DNA of 64,000 nt, from assembly GCF_003854935.1 (NCBI RefSeq), contig NZ_CP033969.1:1178001-1242000 (forward strand). Direction: 5' to 3'. Source of the stretch: Cupriavidus pauculus (lineage in GTDB: Bacteria > Pseudomonadota > Gammaproteobacteria > Burkholderiales > Burkholderiaceae). The translations under genes were made by a program, and so were the position numbers. Below the pieces are notes generated by a model. It worked only from the letters and a program-made list of their open reading frames with translations. It did no database searches and was not told the origin of the DNA. Shown here piece by piece: positions 24,266-33,667 of this stretch. The first letter of the stretch is position 1. Each line of letters starts with the position of its first letter.

Positions 24266-27200
24266 ATGCTCTCAGCCTTCTGCGTCAACCGGCCCATCTT
24301 CGCGATGGTGGTGTCGCTGATCATCGTCATCGGCGGCGGGGTGGCGATGTTCGCGCTGCCCATCGCCCAGTACCCGGACATCACGCCGCCCCAGGTGACG
24401 GTCAGCGCCACCTACGCGGGCGCCGACTCCGACACCGTGGCCCAGACCGTGGCCGCGCCGATCGAGACCCAGGTCAACGGCGCGGACAACATGATCTACA
24501 TGCAGTCCACGTCGTCGCCCACGGGGTCGATGACGCTGAACGTCTATTTCGACATCGGCACGGACCCGGACACCGCGCAGGTGCAGGTGCAGAACCGCGT
24601 GAACCTGGCGCTGCCGCAGTTGCCCGACACGGTGCAGAAGACCGGCATCAACGTGCAGAAGCGGTCGTCGAGCTTCCTGTTGCTGATCGCCGTGTACTCG
24701 CCGGACGGCCGCTTCGACCAGCAGTACATCAACAACTACGCCAACCTGTACGTGCTGGACGCCATCAAGCGCGTGAACGGCGCCAACCAGGCGCAGATCA
24801 TGGGCTCGGCGGACCTGGCCATGCGGATCTGGCTGCGCCCGGACCGCATGGCCGCGCTGGGCATCACCGCGCAGGACGTGCAGCGCGCCGTGCAGAGCCA
24901 AAACGAGCAGTTCGGCGCCGGCAGCGTGGGGCAGGCGCCCAACGCGCGCCCGGTGGAGCTGTCGTTCCCGCTGGTCACGCCGGGGCGGCTGACCACGCCC
25001 GAGCAGTTCGACAACATCATCCTGCGCGCCGACAGCCAGGGCGCCGCCATCGTGCGGCTGCGCGACGTGGGCCACGCCGAGATCGGCCAGCAGCAGTACA
25101 CGCTGCGCTCGTCGCTGAACAGCAAGGCGGCGACGATCATCGCGGTCTACCAGCAGCCCGGCTCCAACGCGATCCAGGTGGCCAAGGACGTCAAGCAGAC
25201 GCTCGACGAGATGTCGAAGACGTTCCCGGCCGGCATGGCCTACAAGGTGTCGCTGGATACCACGGAATTCGTCAGCGCGTCGATCGAGGAAGTGGTCCAC
25301 ACGCTGGTGGAGGCCGTGATCCTGGTGGTGCTGGTGGTCTTCATCTTCCTGCAGAACTTCCGCGCCACGGTGATCCCGGTGCTGGCCGTGTTCGTGTCGA
25401 TCATCGGCACCTTTGCCGGGCTGCTGGCGCTGGGTTTCTCGATCAACCTGCTCACGCTGTTCGCGCTGGTGCTGGCCATCGGCATCGTGGTGGACGACGC
25501 CATCGTGGTGGTCGAGAACGTCGAGCGCAACATGTCCGAATTCCACCTGTCGCCGCGCGACGCCACGCTGCGCGCGATGGAGGAGGTGACCGGCCCGGTC
25601 ATCGCCATCGTGCTGGTGCTGTCGGCCGTGTTCATCCCGGTGGCGTTCGTCTCGGGCACCACGGGCCAGCTCTACCGGCAGTTCGCGCTGACGATCGTCG
25701 TGTCGGTGGTGATCTCGGGCTTCTGCGCGCTGACGCTGTCGCCGGCGCTGGCCGCCATGATCCTCAAGCCCGGCCACCACACGCCATGGCGCGGCTTCGT
25801 CTGGTTCAACACCAAATTCGACCGGCTGGTGCACCACTACGGCAACTGGGTGCGCGGGTTCATGCGCCGCGTGGTGCTGGCGCTGGTGCTGTTCGCGGTG
25901 ATGATCGTCGCGGTCTGGCAGATGTTCTCGCGCATCCCCACCGCGTTCGTGCCGGCCGAGGACCAGGGCTACGTGCTGGTGGCCGTGATCATGCCGGACT
26001 CGGCCAGCCTGGACCGGACCGAGAAGGTGACCGAGCAGGTGGCGGCCATGTTCCGCGAGCACCCGGCCGTGGAGGACGCCTCGGCGCTGTCCGGCTACAG
26101 CTTCATCGACAGCCAGTACAAGACCAACGCCGGCACGGTCTTCGTCGGCATGAAGAGCTTCAAGCAGCGTGACACGGCCGACCTGGGCGTGCCGGCCATG
26201 CTGCAGGCCATGACGCCGAAGCTGCGCGCCATTCCCGAGGCCGTCATCATCCCGGTGAACCCGCCGTCGATCCCGGGGCTGGGCTCGCAGGGCGGGTTCG
26301 AGTTCTGGGTGCAGAGCCGGGGCACCGGCAACACGGCCGAGCTGGAAGCCGCGACGCGCAACTTCATCAAGGCGGCGGCCGGTCATCCGGAGCTGGGGCG
26401 CCTGACCAGCACCATCCAGTCGGCATCGCGCCAGATGCGCGTGGAGGTGGACAAGGAGAAGGCCGAGACCATGGGCGTGCCGATTGCCGATGTCTACGGC
26501 ACGCTGCAGACGCAGTTCGGATCGCTCTACGTGAGCCAGTTCTCGCAGTACAGCCGCGTCTGGCAGGTGATCCTGCAGGCCGAGCCGCAGTTCCGCGGCA
26601 CGCCGAACGACCTGGAGTACCTGTACGTGCGCGGCCGCGACGACAAGATGGTGCCGGTCTCCGGGCTGCTGCTGAACCGCTACGGCAGCGGGCCAGACCT
26701 GCTGTCGCGCTTCAATAACTTCCCGGCCGCCAAGATCACCGGCGACGCCGCGCCCGGCTACAGTTCGGGCCAGGCGCTGGCCGCCATGGAGGCCGTGGCG
26801 CGCGAGACGCTGCCGGCCGGCTACGGCTTTGCGTGGAGCGGCGAGGCGTTCGAGCAAAAGAAGTCGGGCAACACCACCACCATCGTGTTCGTGTTCGGCA
26901 TCGTCATGGTGTTCCTGATCCTGGCCGCGCAGTACGAGTCGTGGTCGCTGCCGCTGTCGATCCTGACCGCCGTGCCGTTCGGCATCTTCGGCGCGCTGCT
27001 GGCCATCCTGCTGCGCGGGCTGTCCAACGACGTGTACTTCCAGATCGGGCTGGTCACGCTGATCGGGCTGGCGGCCAAGAACGCGATCCTGATCGTCGAG
27101 TTCGCGGTGATGAAGCACAAGGAAGGGCTGTCGCACGCCGACGCGGCCGTGGAGGCCGCCAAGCTGCGGCTGCGCCCGATCGTGATGACGTCGCTGGCGT

Positions 27201-27448
27201 TCATCCTGGGCGCGGTGCCGCTGTTCATCGCGTCGGGCGCGGGCTCGAACTCGCGCCATTCCATCGGCACCGGCATCATCGGCGGCATGATCGCCGCCAC
27301 CACGCTGGCGCTGCTGTTCGTACCGTTGTTCTCGTGGCTCGTCGGCACCGCAGCGGACAAGTGGGCTGCCCGCAAGCGCCGGCGCACGCCGGAAGCCGCC
27401 ACCACCCCCACCACGCCGCCCACGCCTCCCGCAGGAGAACCATCATGA
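24266..27448 (+). CDS. HAE1-family RND multidrug efflux pump (AcrB/MexB-like)
   Basis: A 1060-residue inner-membrane pump of typical length. It starts with the invariant RND N-terminus (FCVNRPIFAMVVSLIIVIGG) and has 12 membrane segments in two sets separated by large periplasmic loops. The proton-relay Asp pair is at 410-411 (GIVVDDAIVVVENVER). GAVPLFIASGAGSNSR near the C-terminus is the conserved HAE1 end. It exports hydrophobic compounds by proton exchange as a trimer. ATG 24266 was chosen because the domain begins there; the frame extends 93 bases further upstream into the adaptor gene. The stop overlaps the next start by 4 bases. Confidence 0.96.
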   Translation: MLSAFCVNRPIFAMVVSLIIVIGGGVAMFALPIAQYPDITPPQVTVSATYAGADSDTVAQTVAAPIETQVNGADNMIYMQSTSSPTGSMTLNVYFDIGTDPDTAQVQVQNRVNLALPQLPDTVQKTGINVQKRSSSFLLLIAVYSPDGRFDQQYINNYANLYVLDAIKRVNGANQAQIMGSADLAMRIWLRPDRMAALGITAQDVQRAVQSQNEQFGAGSVGQAPNARPVELSFPLVTPGRLTTPEQFDNIILRADSQGAAIVRLRDVGHAEIGQQQYTLRSSLNSKAATIIAVYQQPGSNAIQVAKDVKQTLDEMSKTFPAGMAYKVSLDTTEFVSASIEEVVHTLVEAVILVVLVVFIFLQNFRATVIPVLAVFVSIIGTFAGLLALGFSINLLTLFALVLAIGIVVDDAIVVVENVERNMSEFHLSPRDATLRAMEEVTGPVIAIVLVLSAVFIPVAFVSGTTGQLYRQFALTIVVSVVISGFCALTLSPALAAMILKPGHHTPWRGFVWFNTKFDRLVHHYGNWVRGFMRRVVLALVLFAVMIVAVWQMFSRIPTAFVPAEDQGYVLVAVIMPDSASLDRTEKVTEQVAAMFREHPAVEDASALSGYSFIDSQYKTNAGTVFVGMKSFKQRDTADLGVPAMLQAMTPKLRAIPEAVIIPVNPPSIPGLGSQGGFEFWVQSRGTGNTAELEAATRNFIKAAAGHPELGRLTSTIQSASRQMRVEVDKEKAETMGVPIADVYGTLQTQFGSLYVSQFSQYSRVWQVILQAEPQFRGTPNDLEYLYVRGRDDKMVPVSGLLLNRYGSGPDLLSRFNNFPAAKITGDAAPGYSSGQALAAMEAVARETLPAGYGFAWSGEAFEQKKSGNTTTIVFVFGIVMVFLILAAQYESWSLPLSILTAVPFGIFGALLAILLRGLSNDVYFQIGLVTLIGLAAKNAILIVEFAVMKHKEGLSHADAAVEAAKLRLRPIVMTSLAFILGAVPLFIASGAGSNSRHSIGTGIIGGMIAATTLALLFVPLFSWLVGTAADKWAARKRRRTPEAATTPTTPPTPPAGEPS

Positions 27449-28938
27449 CCAACCGTACCTGCCGCTGCGTGGCGATGGCCCTGGGCGCGGGCCTGATGAC
27501 GGGCTGCGCCATCGGACCCGACTACGAACGCCCCGAGGTGGCGCAGCCGCCGGCCTACCGGCTCGACACCGGCCTGCTGACCGTGGCCGCCGACGGCGAC
27601 TGGTGGAACGCGTTCAACGACCCGGTGCTGACCGCGATGGTCGAGACCGCGCTGCGCAACAACTACGACGCGCGCATCGCATCGGCCCGCATCGACGAGT
27701 TCCGCGCCCGGCTGATGATCGCGCGCTCGGGCCTCTATCCGCAGCTCAACGCCACGGCATCGGCGGCACGACAGAAGAGCGGATCGTTCAACGGCACGCC
27801 GTTCCAGTCGTTCGGCGGCCCGCAGAACAGCTACGAGGCGCTGCTCAACGCGAGTTGGGAAATCGACCTGTGGGGCCGCATCCGCCGCCAGGCCGAGGCC
27901 GCGCAGGCGGACCTGTGGAACGCCGAATACGCGCGGCGCGGCGTGGTGCTGTCGCTTGCGGCGGCGGTGGTGCAGGGCTACGCCACGCTGCGCGGGCTCG
28001 ACGCCCAGTTGGAGGTGGCCCAGCAGACGCTGACCACGCGCGGCCAGGCGCTGGACATCTTCCGGCAGCGCTACGAAGGCGGCGTGATCTCGCAGGTGGA
28101 ACTGGCGCAGTCCGAGAACGACTACTACTCGGCCGAGGCGACGATCCCGTCGCTGCGCGCGTCGATCGCCCAGACCGAGAACGCGCTGTCCTACCTGCTG
28201 GGCCGCGAGCCGGGCCCGGTGGAACGCGGCGCGACCATCACGGAACTCCAGGCTCCGGCCGTGGGGGCCGACCTCCCGGCGGCGCTGCTGGCCCGGCGGC
28301 CAGACATCCTGCAGGCCGAGCAGCAGGCCGTGTCCGCCAACGCCCAGGTGGGCGCCGCGCGGGCGCTGTTCCTGCCATCGGTCAACCTGTCGGGCTTCTT
28401 CGGCGCACTGGCAACGTCGCCGGGCGCGCTCTGGCAGAGCGCATCGCAGATCTGGGGCTTCGGCGCGGGCCTGACCCAGCCGGTGTTCCAGGGCGGCGCC
28501 ATCCGCGGCCAGGTGAACGCGGCCGAGGCCGTCAGCGCGCAGGCGATGCTCGGCTACCAGTCCAGCGTCATCAACGCACTGGCCGACGTGAACACATCGC
28601 TCGCCTCGGGCGTGGAAACCCGCAACCGGCTCACCAGCCTGCGCAAGCAGGAGCAAAGCCTGACGATCTACGCCGATCAGGCGAACGCGCGCTACGAGGG
28701 CGGCTATTCGAGCTACCTCGAAGTCACCGACGCGCGGCAGAAGCTATTTACGGTGCAACTGGCCGCCATCCAGGGCCAGGTCGACGTGCTGACCAGCGCC
28801 GCAGGGCTTTACAAGTCGCTAGGCGGCGGCTGGCCCGCCGTGCCGACCGACGTGCGCGATGCCGGGATGGTCGGCGACGCACGGGCAACGCTGCCACCGT
28901 CAGCGTCGGCATCGACGAGCCCGCCGGCTGCGCAGTGA
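27445..28938 (+). CDS. NodT-family outer-membrane efflux lipoprotein (OprM-like)
   Basis: A 497-residue channel protein. The lipoprotein signal ends at Cys21 (LMTGCAIGPDYERPE), with the family-typical CxxGPDY. Two OEP repeats follow, each with long helices and a beta-strand pair (SWEIDLWGRIRRQAEAA and FGAGLTQPVFQGGAIRGQV). It forms the trimeric duct for the adjacent RND pump and completes a tripartite system. ATGA overlap with the pump gene means coupled translation. GCAGGAG upstream gives a good ribosome-binding site. The palindromic repeat array starts 32 bases after its stop codon. Confidence 0.94.
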   Translation: MTNRTCRCVAMALGAGLMTGCAIGPDYERPEVAQPPAYRLDTGLLTVAADGDWWNAFNDPVLTAMVETALRNNYDARIASARIDEFRARLMIARSGLYPQLNATASAARQKSGSFNGTPFQSFGGPQNSYEALLNASWEIDLWGRIRRQAEAAQADLWNAEYARRGVVLSLAAAVVQGYATLRGLDAQLEVAQQTLTTRGQALDIFRQRYEGGVISQVELAQSENDYYSAEATIPSLRASIAQTENALSYLLGREPGPVERGATITELQAPAVGADLPAALLARRPDILQAEQQAVSANAQVGAARALFLPSVNLSGFFGALATSPGALWQSASQIWGFGAGLTQPVFQGGAIRGQVNAAEAVSAQAMLGYQSSVINALADVNTSLASGVETRNRLTSLRKQEQSLTIYADQANARYEGGYSSYLEVTDARQKLFTVQLAAIQGQVDVLTSAAGLYKSLGGGWPAVPTDVRDAGMVGDARATLPPSASASTSPPAAQ

Positions 28939-28970
28939 GGCCGCTCAGCCCGAACGCCGCGTTCGGTTGT

Positions 28971-29963
28971 CTCCCCTCTCCCGCCATGGCGGGAGAGGGG
29001 CCGGGGGAGAGGGCCAGCGGTGCAAATTGCGACCAGTCGGCAAGCAGATGCTCAACGCCCTCACCCCCAGCCCCTCTCCCGCAGGCGGGAGAGGGGCGCA
29101 AAAACCATCGGCAAAGTCTGAAGAGGGAAGCAGAAACCAGCGGTAGAGCCTGAACGCCCCCGCCTGTTGTCTCCCCTCTCCCGCCATGGCGGGAGAGGGG
29201 CCGGGGGTGAGGGCCAGCGGTGCAAATTGCGACCAGTCGGCAAGCAGACGCTCAACGCCCTCTCCCCCAACCCCTCTCCCGCAGGCGGGAGAGGGGAGCA
29301 AAAACCATCGGCACAGTCTGAAGAAGGGAAGCAAAAACCAGCGGTAGAGCCTGAACGCCACCGCCTGTTGTCTCCCCTCTCCCGCAGCGCGGGAGAGGGG
29401 CCGGGGGAGAGGGCCAGCGGTGCAAATTGCGACCTGTCGGCAAGCAGATGCTCAACGCCCTCACCCCCAGCCCCTCTCCCGCAGGCGGGAGAGGGGAGCA
29501 AAAACCAGCGGCAAGGTCTGAAGAGGGGAAGCAAAAACCAGCGGTAGAGCCTGAACGCCACTGCCTGTTGTCTCCCCTCTCCCGCCATGGCGGGAGAGGG
29601 GCCGGGGGAGAGGGCCAGCGGTGCAAATTGCGACCAGTTGGCAAGCAGATGCTCAACGCCCTCACCCCCAGCCCCTCTCCCGCAGGCGGGAGAGGGGAGC
29701 AAAAAGCAGCGGCAAGGTCTGAAGAGGGAAGCAGAAACCAGCGGTAGAGCCTGAACGCCACCGCCTGTTGTCTCCCCTCTCCCGCCATGGCGGGAGAGGG
29801 GCCGGGGGAGAGGGCCAGCGGTGCAAATTGCGACCAGTCGGCAAGCAGACGCTCAACGCCCTCTCCCCCAACCCCTCTCCCGCAGGCGGGAGCGGGGAGC
29901 AAAAACCAGCGGCAAGGTCTGAAGAGGGAAGCAAAAACCAGCGGGAGAGGGGAGCAAGAAAAC
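28971..29963. repeat. Five-unit tandem array of palindromic elements, period 200-201 bp
   Basis: Units start at 28971, 29171, 29372, 29572 and 29772. Each has two palindromes (in unit 1, 28973-29000 and 29071-29096) of the type CCCCTCTCCCGC...GCGGGAGAGGGG. Between them is a conserved 45-base centre containing CAAATTGCGACC and GGCAAGCAGAT. The G-rich right arm of the first palindrome and the C-rich left arm of the second are also complementary, so a unit can fold into one long hairpin. About 75 bases of linker follow each core. Reading frames across the array are repeats of the same low-complexity peptide and are not genes. It fills the whole gap between the efflux and MATE genes. Confidence 0.95.
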
Positions 29964-29974
29964 CATCAGCAAAT

Positions 29975-31339
29975 TCACCGCGCCGACCAAACCGCCTGCC
30001 GCACGCCGATCGCCGTCACCAGTCCATAAGCCGTAATGCCCAGCGCCACGCCGAGGAAATGGCCGTCCAGGCCCATGCCGGCGACGTTGGCCAGCAGCCA
30101 GCCGCCGCCGGCGGCCAGGGCGATGCGGCTCAGGCCGGCCAGCACGGGCCAGCGCATGCGGGCCGCGCCCAGCGAGGCGAAGTAGAGCGCCATCCCCAGC
30201 CCGAAGCCGCCGAACGCCGGGCCGACCCATGACAGCGCGCGCGCGGCGATGGCGGCCACTTCGGCGTCCTGCGTGAACAGGGCGGCAAAGCGGGCCGGTG
30301 CCAGCCCCACGGCGGCGCCCACCGACCCGGCCAGCAGCAGCGCCAGCAGCGCGCCGACCCACGCGGTGCGGCGCGCGGTGTGCCAGTCGCCGGCGCCCAC
30401 GGCGCGGCCGACCAGCGCGGTGAGGGCCGATCCCACGCCGAATGCCAGCGGGATCATCAGGAACTCCAGCCGTGCCGAGATGCCGTAGGCCGCCACGGCC
30501 GTCGTGCCGTAGTGGCGCAACTGCGCGGTCACCAGGATCGTGGTCAGGTTGGCCACCGACGCCAGCGCGCAGGCCACCAGTCCCACGGCCAGGATGCGAT
30601 GGAACAGCGCGCGCGACAGCTTCACGCGCAGCGTCGGCACGAAGCCCGCGCCACCGCGCAGCACCACCCAGGCCATCATCAGAGCCGCCGCCCAAGACGC
30701 CGCCGCAAGCCCCGCGCCGATGCCGGCCAGCCCCATCCCCAGCCGCTCCGCGAACCACCACGCCAGCACCGGAAACGCGATCCACATGCCGGCCAGCACG
30801 CGCGCGGCCAGCGCGTGGCGGCCGCCGCCACGCAGCACCGACGCCAGCGTGTTCGCCAGCCACGCCGGGATGGCGCCGGCGCCAAACAGCCAGATCGCAT
30901 AGGTGGCGGCGGCCTCGGCGGCCGTGGCGCCCGCCACCGCGCCGAATACCGCGTGTGGAAAACCGGCCAGCGCCACCGCGAACGCCAGCCCGGCCGTGAT
31001 GGCGATGATGACCGCGTGCATCACCAGCGTCGATGCCTCGTCGCGCCGCCCGGCACCGAGCGCGCGGGCGATGGCCGACACCACGCCGCCGCCCATCGCA
31101 CCCGCCGACATCTGCTGCAACAGCAGCGCGAACGGCAGCACCACGGCCCAGCCGGCCAGCGCCGCCGTGCCCTGGCGCGCCGCCAGCCAGGTTTCGATCA
31201 GTTGCGACGCGGCCTGCAGGAACGCCACGAGGCTCGTCGGCGCGGCCAGCACGGCAATGCGCCGCGCGATCTCGCCCGACGATACCGGCTCGGCCGGGGC
31301 GGCCGCGCCGCCCAGCGTCATCGCGTCAGGCTTGCTCAT
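29975..31339 (-). CDS. MATE-family multidrug efflux transporter
   Basis: A 454-residue integral membrane protein with 12 predicted helices and MATE hallmarks: APTSLVAFLQAASQLIETWLA at the first helix, a second half with related topology starting near residue 235, and a basic loop after each half. It exports cationic or organic compounds by sodium or proton exchange. GGAGG seven bases before ATG 31339 fixes the start. The start overlaps the 3' end of the HxlR regulator gene by 14 bases, so the regulator and transporter are one transcription unit. The stop lies 11 bases from the repeat array. Confidence 0.9.
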   Translation of the reverse strand: MSKPDAMTLGGAAAPAEPVSSGEIARRIAVLAAPTSLVAFLQAASQLIETWLAARQGTAALAGWAVVLPFALLLQQMSAGAMGGGVVSAIARALGAGRRDEASTLVMHAVIIAITAGLAFAVALAGFPHAVFGAVAGATAAEAAATYAIWLFGAGAIPAWLANTLASVLRGGGRHALAARVLAGMWIAFPVLAWWFAERLGMGLAGIGAGLAAASWAAALMMAWVVLRGGAGFVPTLRVKLSRALFHRILAVGLVACALASVANLTTILVTAQLRHYGTTAVAAYGISARLEFLMIPLAFGVGSALTALVGRAVGAGDWHTARRTAWVGALLALLLAGSVGAAVGLAPARFAALFTQDAEVAAIAARALSWVGPAFGGFGLGMALYFASLGAARMRWPVLAGLSRIALAAGGGWLLANVAGMGLDGHFLGVALGITAYGLVTAIGVRQAVWSAR

Positions 31340-31856
31340 GGGCGGCCTCCGCGGGGTCCAGGCCGGCAGCGGCAGCCGGATCGCCAAAGCGCTCGCGCAG
31401 GTAGCGTCCCGCGCCGGGGCCGGGCCGCACGCGCAGGTCGTCCACCGTGATCGTGCTGCCGTCGGCGCGGGTCAGGCACCCGGCCACGATCTCGGCGCCG
31501 TCGCGCCGGTCTTCCAGCACGGTCAGCGGGCCCTTGTCGTCGGCCAGCCAGCGGTCGGCCCACGCCTTGAGCGCCACGTAGACGGGAAAGAAGTCGCGCC
31601 CCATGTCGGTCAGCCGGTACACGTGCCGCGCGCCGCCGCCGGGCGCCGGCACCTTTTCCAGCAGCCCATGGCCCACCAGCGTCTTGAGCCGGGCGCTGAG
31701 GATGTTGGGCGCGATGCCCAGGTGCTTCTCGAATTCGTCGAAGCGGCTGCTGCCGTAGTAGACCTCCCGCATCAGCAGGATCGCCCAGCGCTCGCCCAGC
31801 ATGGCCATCGAACGGGCCACCGGGCACGGCATGTTGGCAAAGTCGGTAGGTGCCAT
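31326..31856 (-). CDS. HxlR-family winged-helix transcriptional regulator
   Basis: A 176-residue protein with the HxlR domain in the first 110 residues: Cys11 in CPVARSMAMLGERWAILLMREV, FDEFEKHLGIAPNILSARLKTLV as the recognition region, and a wing at VYRLTDMGRDFFPV. The C-terminal 60 residues are an extension seen in some members, possibly for dimer or ligand contact. The conserved Cys may sense electrophiles or oxidants. GGGGAGA sits before ATG 31856. It probably controls its own operon (MATE) and the divergent acyl-CoA ligase through the inverted repeat at 31871-31922. Confidence 0.92.
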   Translation of the reverse strand: MAPTDFANMPCPVARSMAMLGERWAILLMREVYYGSSRFDEFEKHLGIAPNILSARLKTLVGHGLLEKVPAPGGGARHVYRLTDMGRDFFPVYVALKAWADRWLADDKGPLTVLEDRRDGAEIVAGCLTRADGSTITVDDLRVRPGPGAGRYLRERFGDPAAAAGLDPAEAAHEQA

Positions 31857-31870
31857 CGTCTCCCCTTTTT

Positions 31871-31922
31871 ACTTTTGATATGCAAGTCACATGGATTCGA
31901 TCATAGCTTGCAATTTGAAAGT
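31871..31922. promoter_or_regulatory. 17-bp inverted repeat in the HxlR / acyl-CoA ligase divergent region
   Basis: ACTTTTGATATGCAAGT (31871-31887) and GCTTGCAATTTGAAAGT (31906-31922) are inverted copies with an 18-base spacer. The reverse complement of the left arm matches the right at 13 of 17 positions, with an exact CTTGCA half. It lies 15 bases upstream of the HxlR start, so it is the best candidate operator for that regulator. Confidence 0.6.
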
Positions 31923-32052
31923 TGAAAGGGGTTTCGCGCCGGACCTGTGCGAATACCGGCGGGCCGGCGCCGCGCGCGGCGGGAACGACGCTACAGTGCA
32001 CAGCCATCGAAGACGCCGTGCCCACGCGCCGGCCAGACCAAGGAGACTTTCC

Positions 32053-33546
32053 ATGCCCGCAGACCTCTGGTTCGAATCGTTGCATCGCCCGGGCGCCGAA
32101 GTGCTTGACCGTGGCACGCGGCTGGCCGGTGGCCTGCGGCGGCTGGGGCTGGAGGCGGGCGGCGTGGTGGCCGTGCTGCTGCGCAACGACCCCGTCTTCG
32201 CCGACGTGGTGTTCGCGTGCCGCACGGCCGGCGTCTACTACTGCCCGATCAACTGGCATTTCATGGCCGACGAGGTGCGCTACCTGCTGCAGGACAGCGG
32301 CGCGCGCGTGCTGATCGTCCATGCCGACCTGCTGGCCGGCGTGCAGGCGGCCGTGCCGGCCGGGGTGACGGTGCTGACGGTGGGCGGCCCGCACGCCGGC
32401 GCCACCGACTACGAGCCGTGGCTGGCCGCGCAGGCCCCGTACGATGGCCCGCGCGTGGCGCCGCGCGGGCATCTGGCGTACACGTCCGGCACCACGGGGC
32501 GGCCCAAGGGCGTGCTGCGCGCGCCGGTGCCGCTGGCCGAGGTCGATGACCAGCAGGCGCGGCTGCGCTCGCTGATCCGGCAGGCGTACGGCATCGTGCC
32601 GGGCTGCCGCGCGCTGATGTCGGCGCCGCTCTATCACAGCGCGCCCAGCGTCTACGTGCAGAACGCGCTGCAGATGGCCGAGCGGCTGGTACTGACGCCG
32701 CGCTTCGATGCCGAGCAGGTGCTGGCGCTGGTCGCGCAGCATCGCATCGACGTGCTGTACCTGGTGCCGATCATGTACGTGCGGCTGCTGAAGCTGCCGC
32801 CCGAGGTGCGCGCGCGTCATGACCTGTCGTCGATCCGCTTCGTGGCGTCCACCGGGTCGCCGTGCGCGCCCGAGGTCAAGCGGGCGATGCTCGACTGGTT
32901 CGGCCCGGTGATTCACGAAACCTACGCGTCGAGCGAAGCGGGGCTCGTGACCGTGGCCACGCCCGCCGACGCCGTGGCGCGGCCCGGCACGGCGGGCAGG
33001 CCCGTCGATGCCGGCAGCGTGCGGATCCTCGACGAGACCGGCCGCCCCTGCGCGCCCGGCGAGGTGGGGCTGGTCTACGTGCGCCAACCCGCGTACCCCG
33101 ATTTCACGTACCTGAACAATGACGCCGCGCGGCGCGCCATCGACGTCGACGGCCGCGTCACGCTTGGCGACATGGGCTATCTGGATGCCGACGGCTACCT
33201 GTTCATCTGCGACCGGGCGTCGGACATGGTGATTTCCGGCGGGGTCAATATCTACCCGGCCGAGATCGAGCACGTGCTGGCTGGCCACCCCGGCGTGGCC
33301 GACTGCGTGGTGTTCGGCGTGCCCGACGACGAGTACGGCGAGCGCCTGCACGGCGTGGTGCAGCCCGTGGCCGGCGCGGTCGTGGAGCCGGCGGCGCTGG
33401 TCGACTGGCTGCGCGCGCGGCTGTCCGGCTTCAAGGTGCCGCGCACCATCGAGATCGTCGACCAGTTGCCGCGCGACGAGACCGGCAAGCTGGCCAAGCG
33501 CCGGCTGCGGGACCGCCACTGGGCCGGCCGGCAGCGCCGCGTCTGA
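32053..33546 (+). CDS. Acyl-CoA synthetase / AMP-dependent ligase family protein
   Basis: A 497-residue ANL-superfamily enzyme. The P-loop is YTSGTTGRPKG (143-153). The A5-type YASSEAGLV, the adenylate motif LGDMGYLDADGYLFICDR and the C-terminal catalytic Lys region (LPRDETGKLAKRRL) are all present. It activates a carboxylic acid as an acyl-AMP and then forms the CoA thioester. Substrate preference is not evident. ATG 32053 was chosen because AGGAGA stands 7 bases upstream; the longer frame would be non-homologous. It is divergent from the HxlR-MATE operon and may share its operator. Confidence 0.88.
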   Translation: MPADLWFESLHRPGAEVLDRGTRLAGGLRRLGLEAGGVVAVLLRNDPVFADVVFACRTAGVYYCPINWHFMADEVRYLLQDSGARVLIVHADLLAGVQAAVPAGVTVLTVGGPHAGATDYEPWLAAQAPYDGPRVAPRGHLAYTSGTTGRPKGVLRAPVPLAEVDDQQARLRSLIRQAYGIVPGCRALMSAPLYHSAPSVYVQNALQMAERLVLTPRFDAEQVLALVAQHRIDVLYLVPIMYVRLLKLPPEVRARHDLSSIRFVASTGSPCAPEVKRAMLDWFGPVIHETYASSEAGLVTVATPADAVARPGTAGRPVDAGSVRILDETGRPCAPGEVGLVYVRQPAYPDFTYLNNDAARRAIDVDGRVTLGDMGYLDADGYLFICDRASDMVISGGVNIYPAEIEHVLAGHPGVADCVVFGVPDDEYGERLHGVVQPVAGAVVEPAALVDWLRARLSGFKVPRTIEIVDQLPRDETGKLAKRRLRDRHWAGRQRRV

Positions 33547-33667
33547 CGCCGCCTCGGGGGCCGATGGCCGGGCCCCGGGCCGCACAATGCAGCGTGGGCC
33601 GGGCGTATAGTGGAGGGCGTTTTGTTTCACGCCCCGCACGCCCCCGCATGCCTACCGCATCGACGCC

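Noticed and set aside
24272-27259. Open reading frame of 995 codons on the minus strand across the RND pump gene
   Set aside because: It is antisense to a gene with clear RND motifs and its product is His/Arg/Gln-rich low complexity. This is the expected shadow in high-GC DNA.
28748-29934. Several overlapping frames in the repeat array encoding SPSPAGGRGE-like peptides
   Set aside because: They follow the 200-base repeat period, occur on both strands and have no independent start signals. Such peptides are common misannotations of palindromic repeats.
28971-29963. Regularly spaced repeats considered as a CRISPR array
   Set aside because: The unit is about 200 bases with conserved linkers, there are no unique 30-40-base spacers, and no cas gene is in the window.
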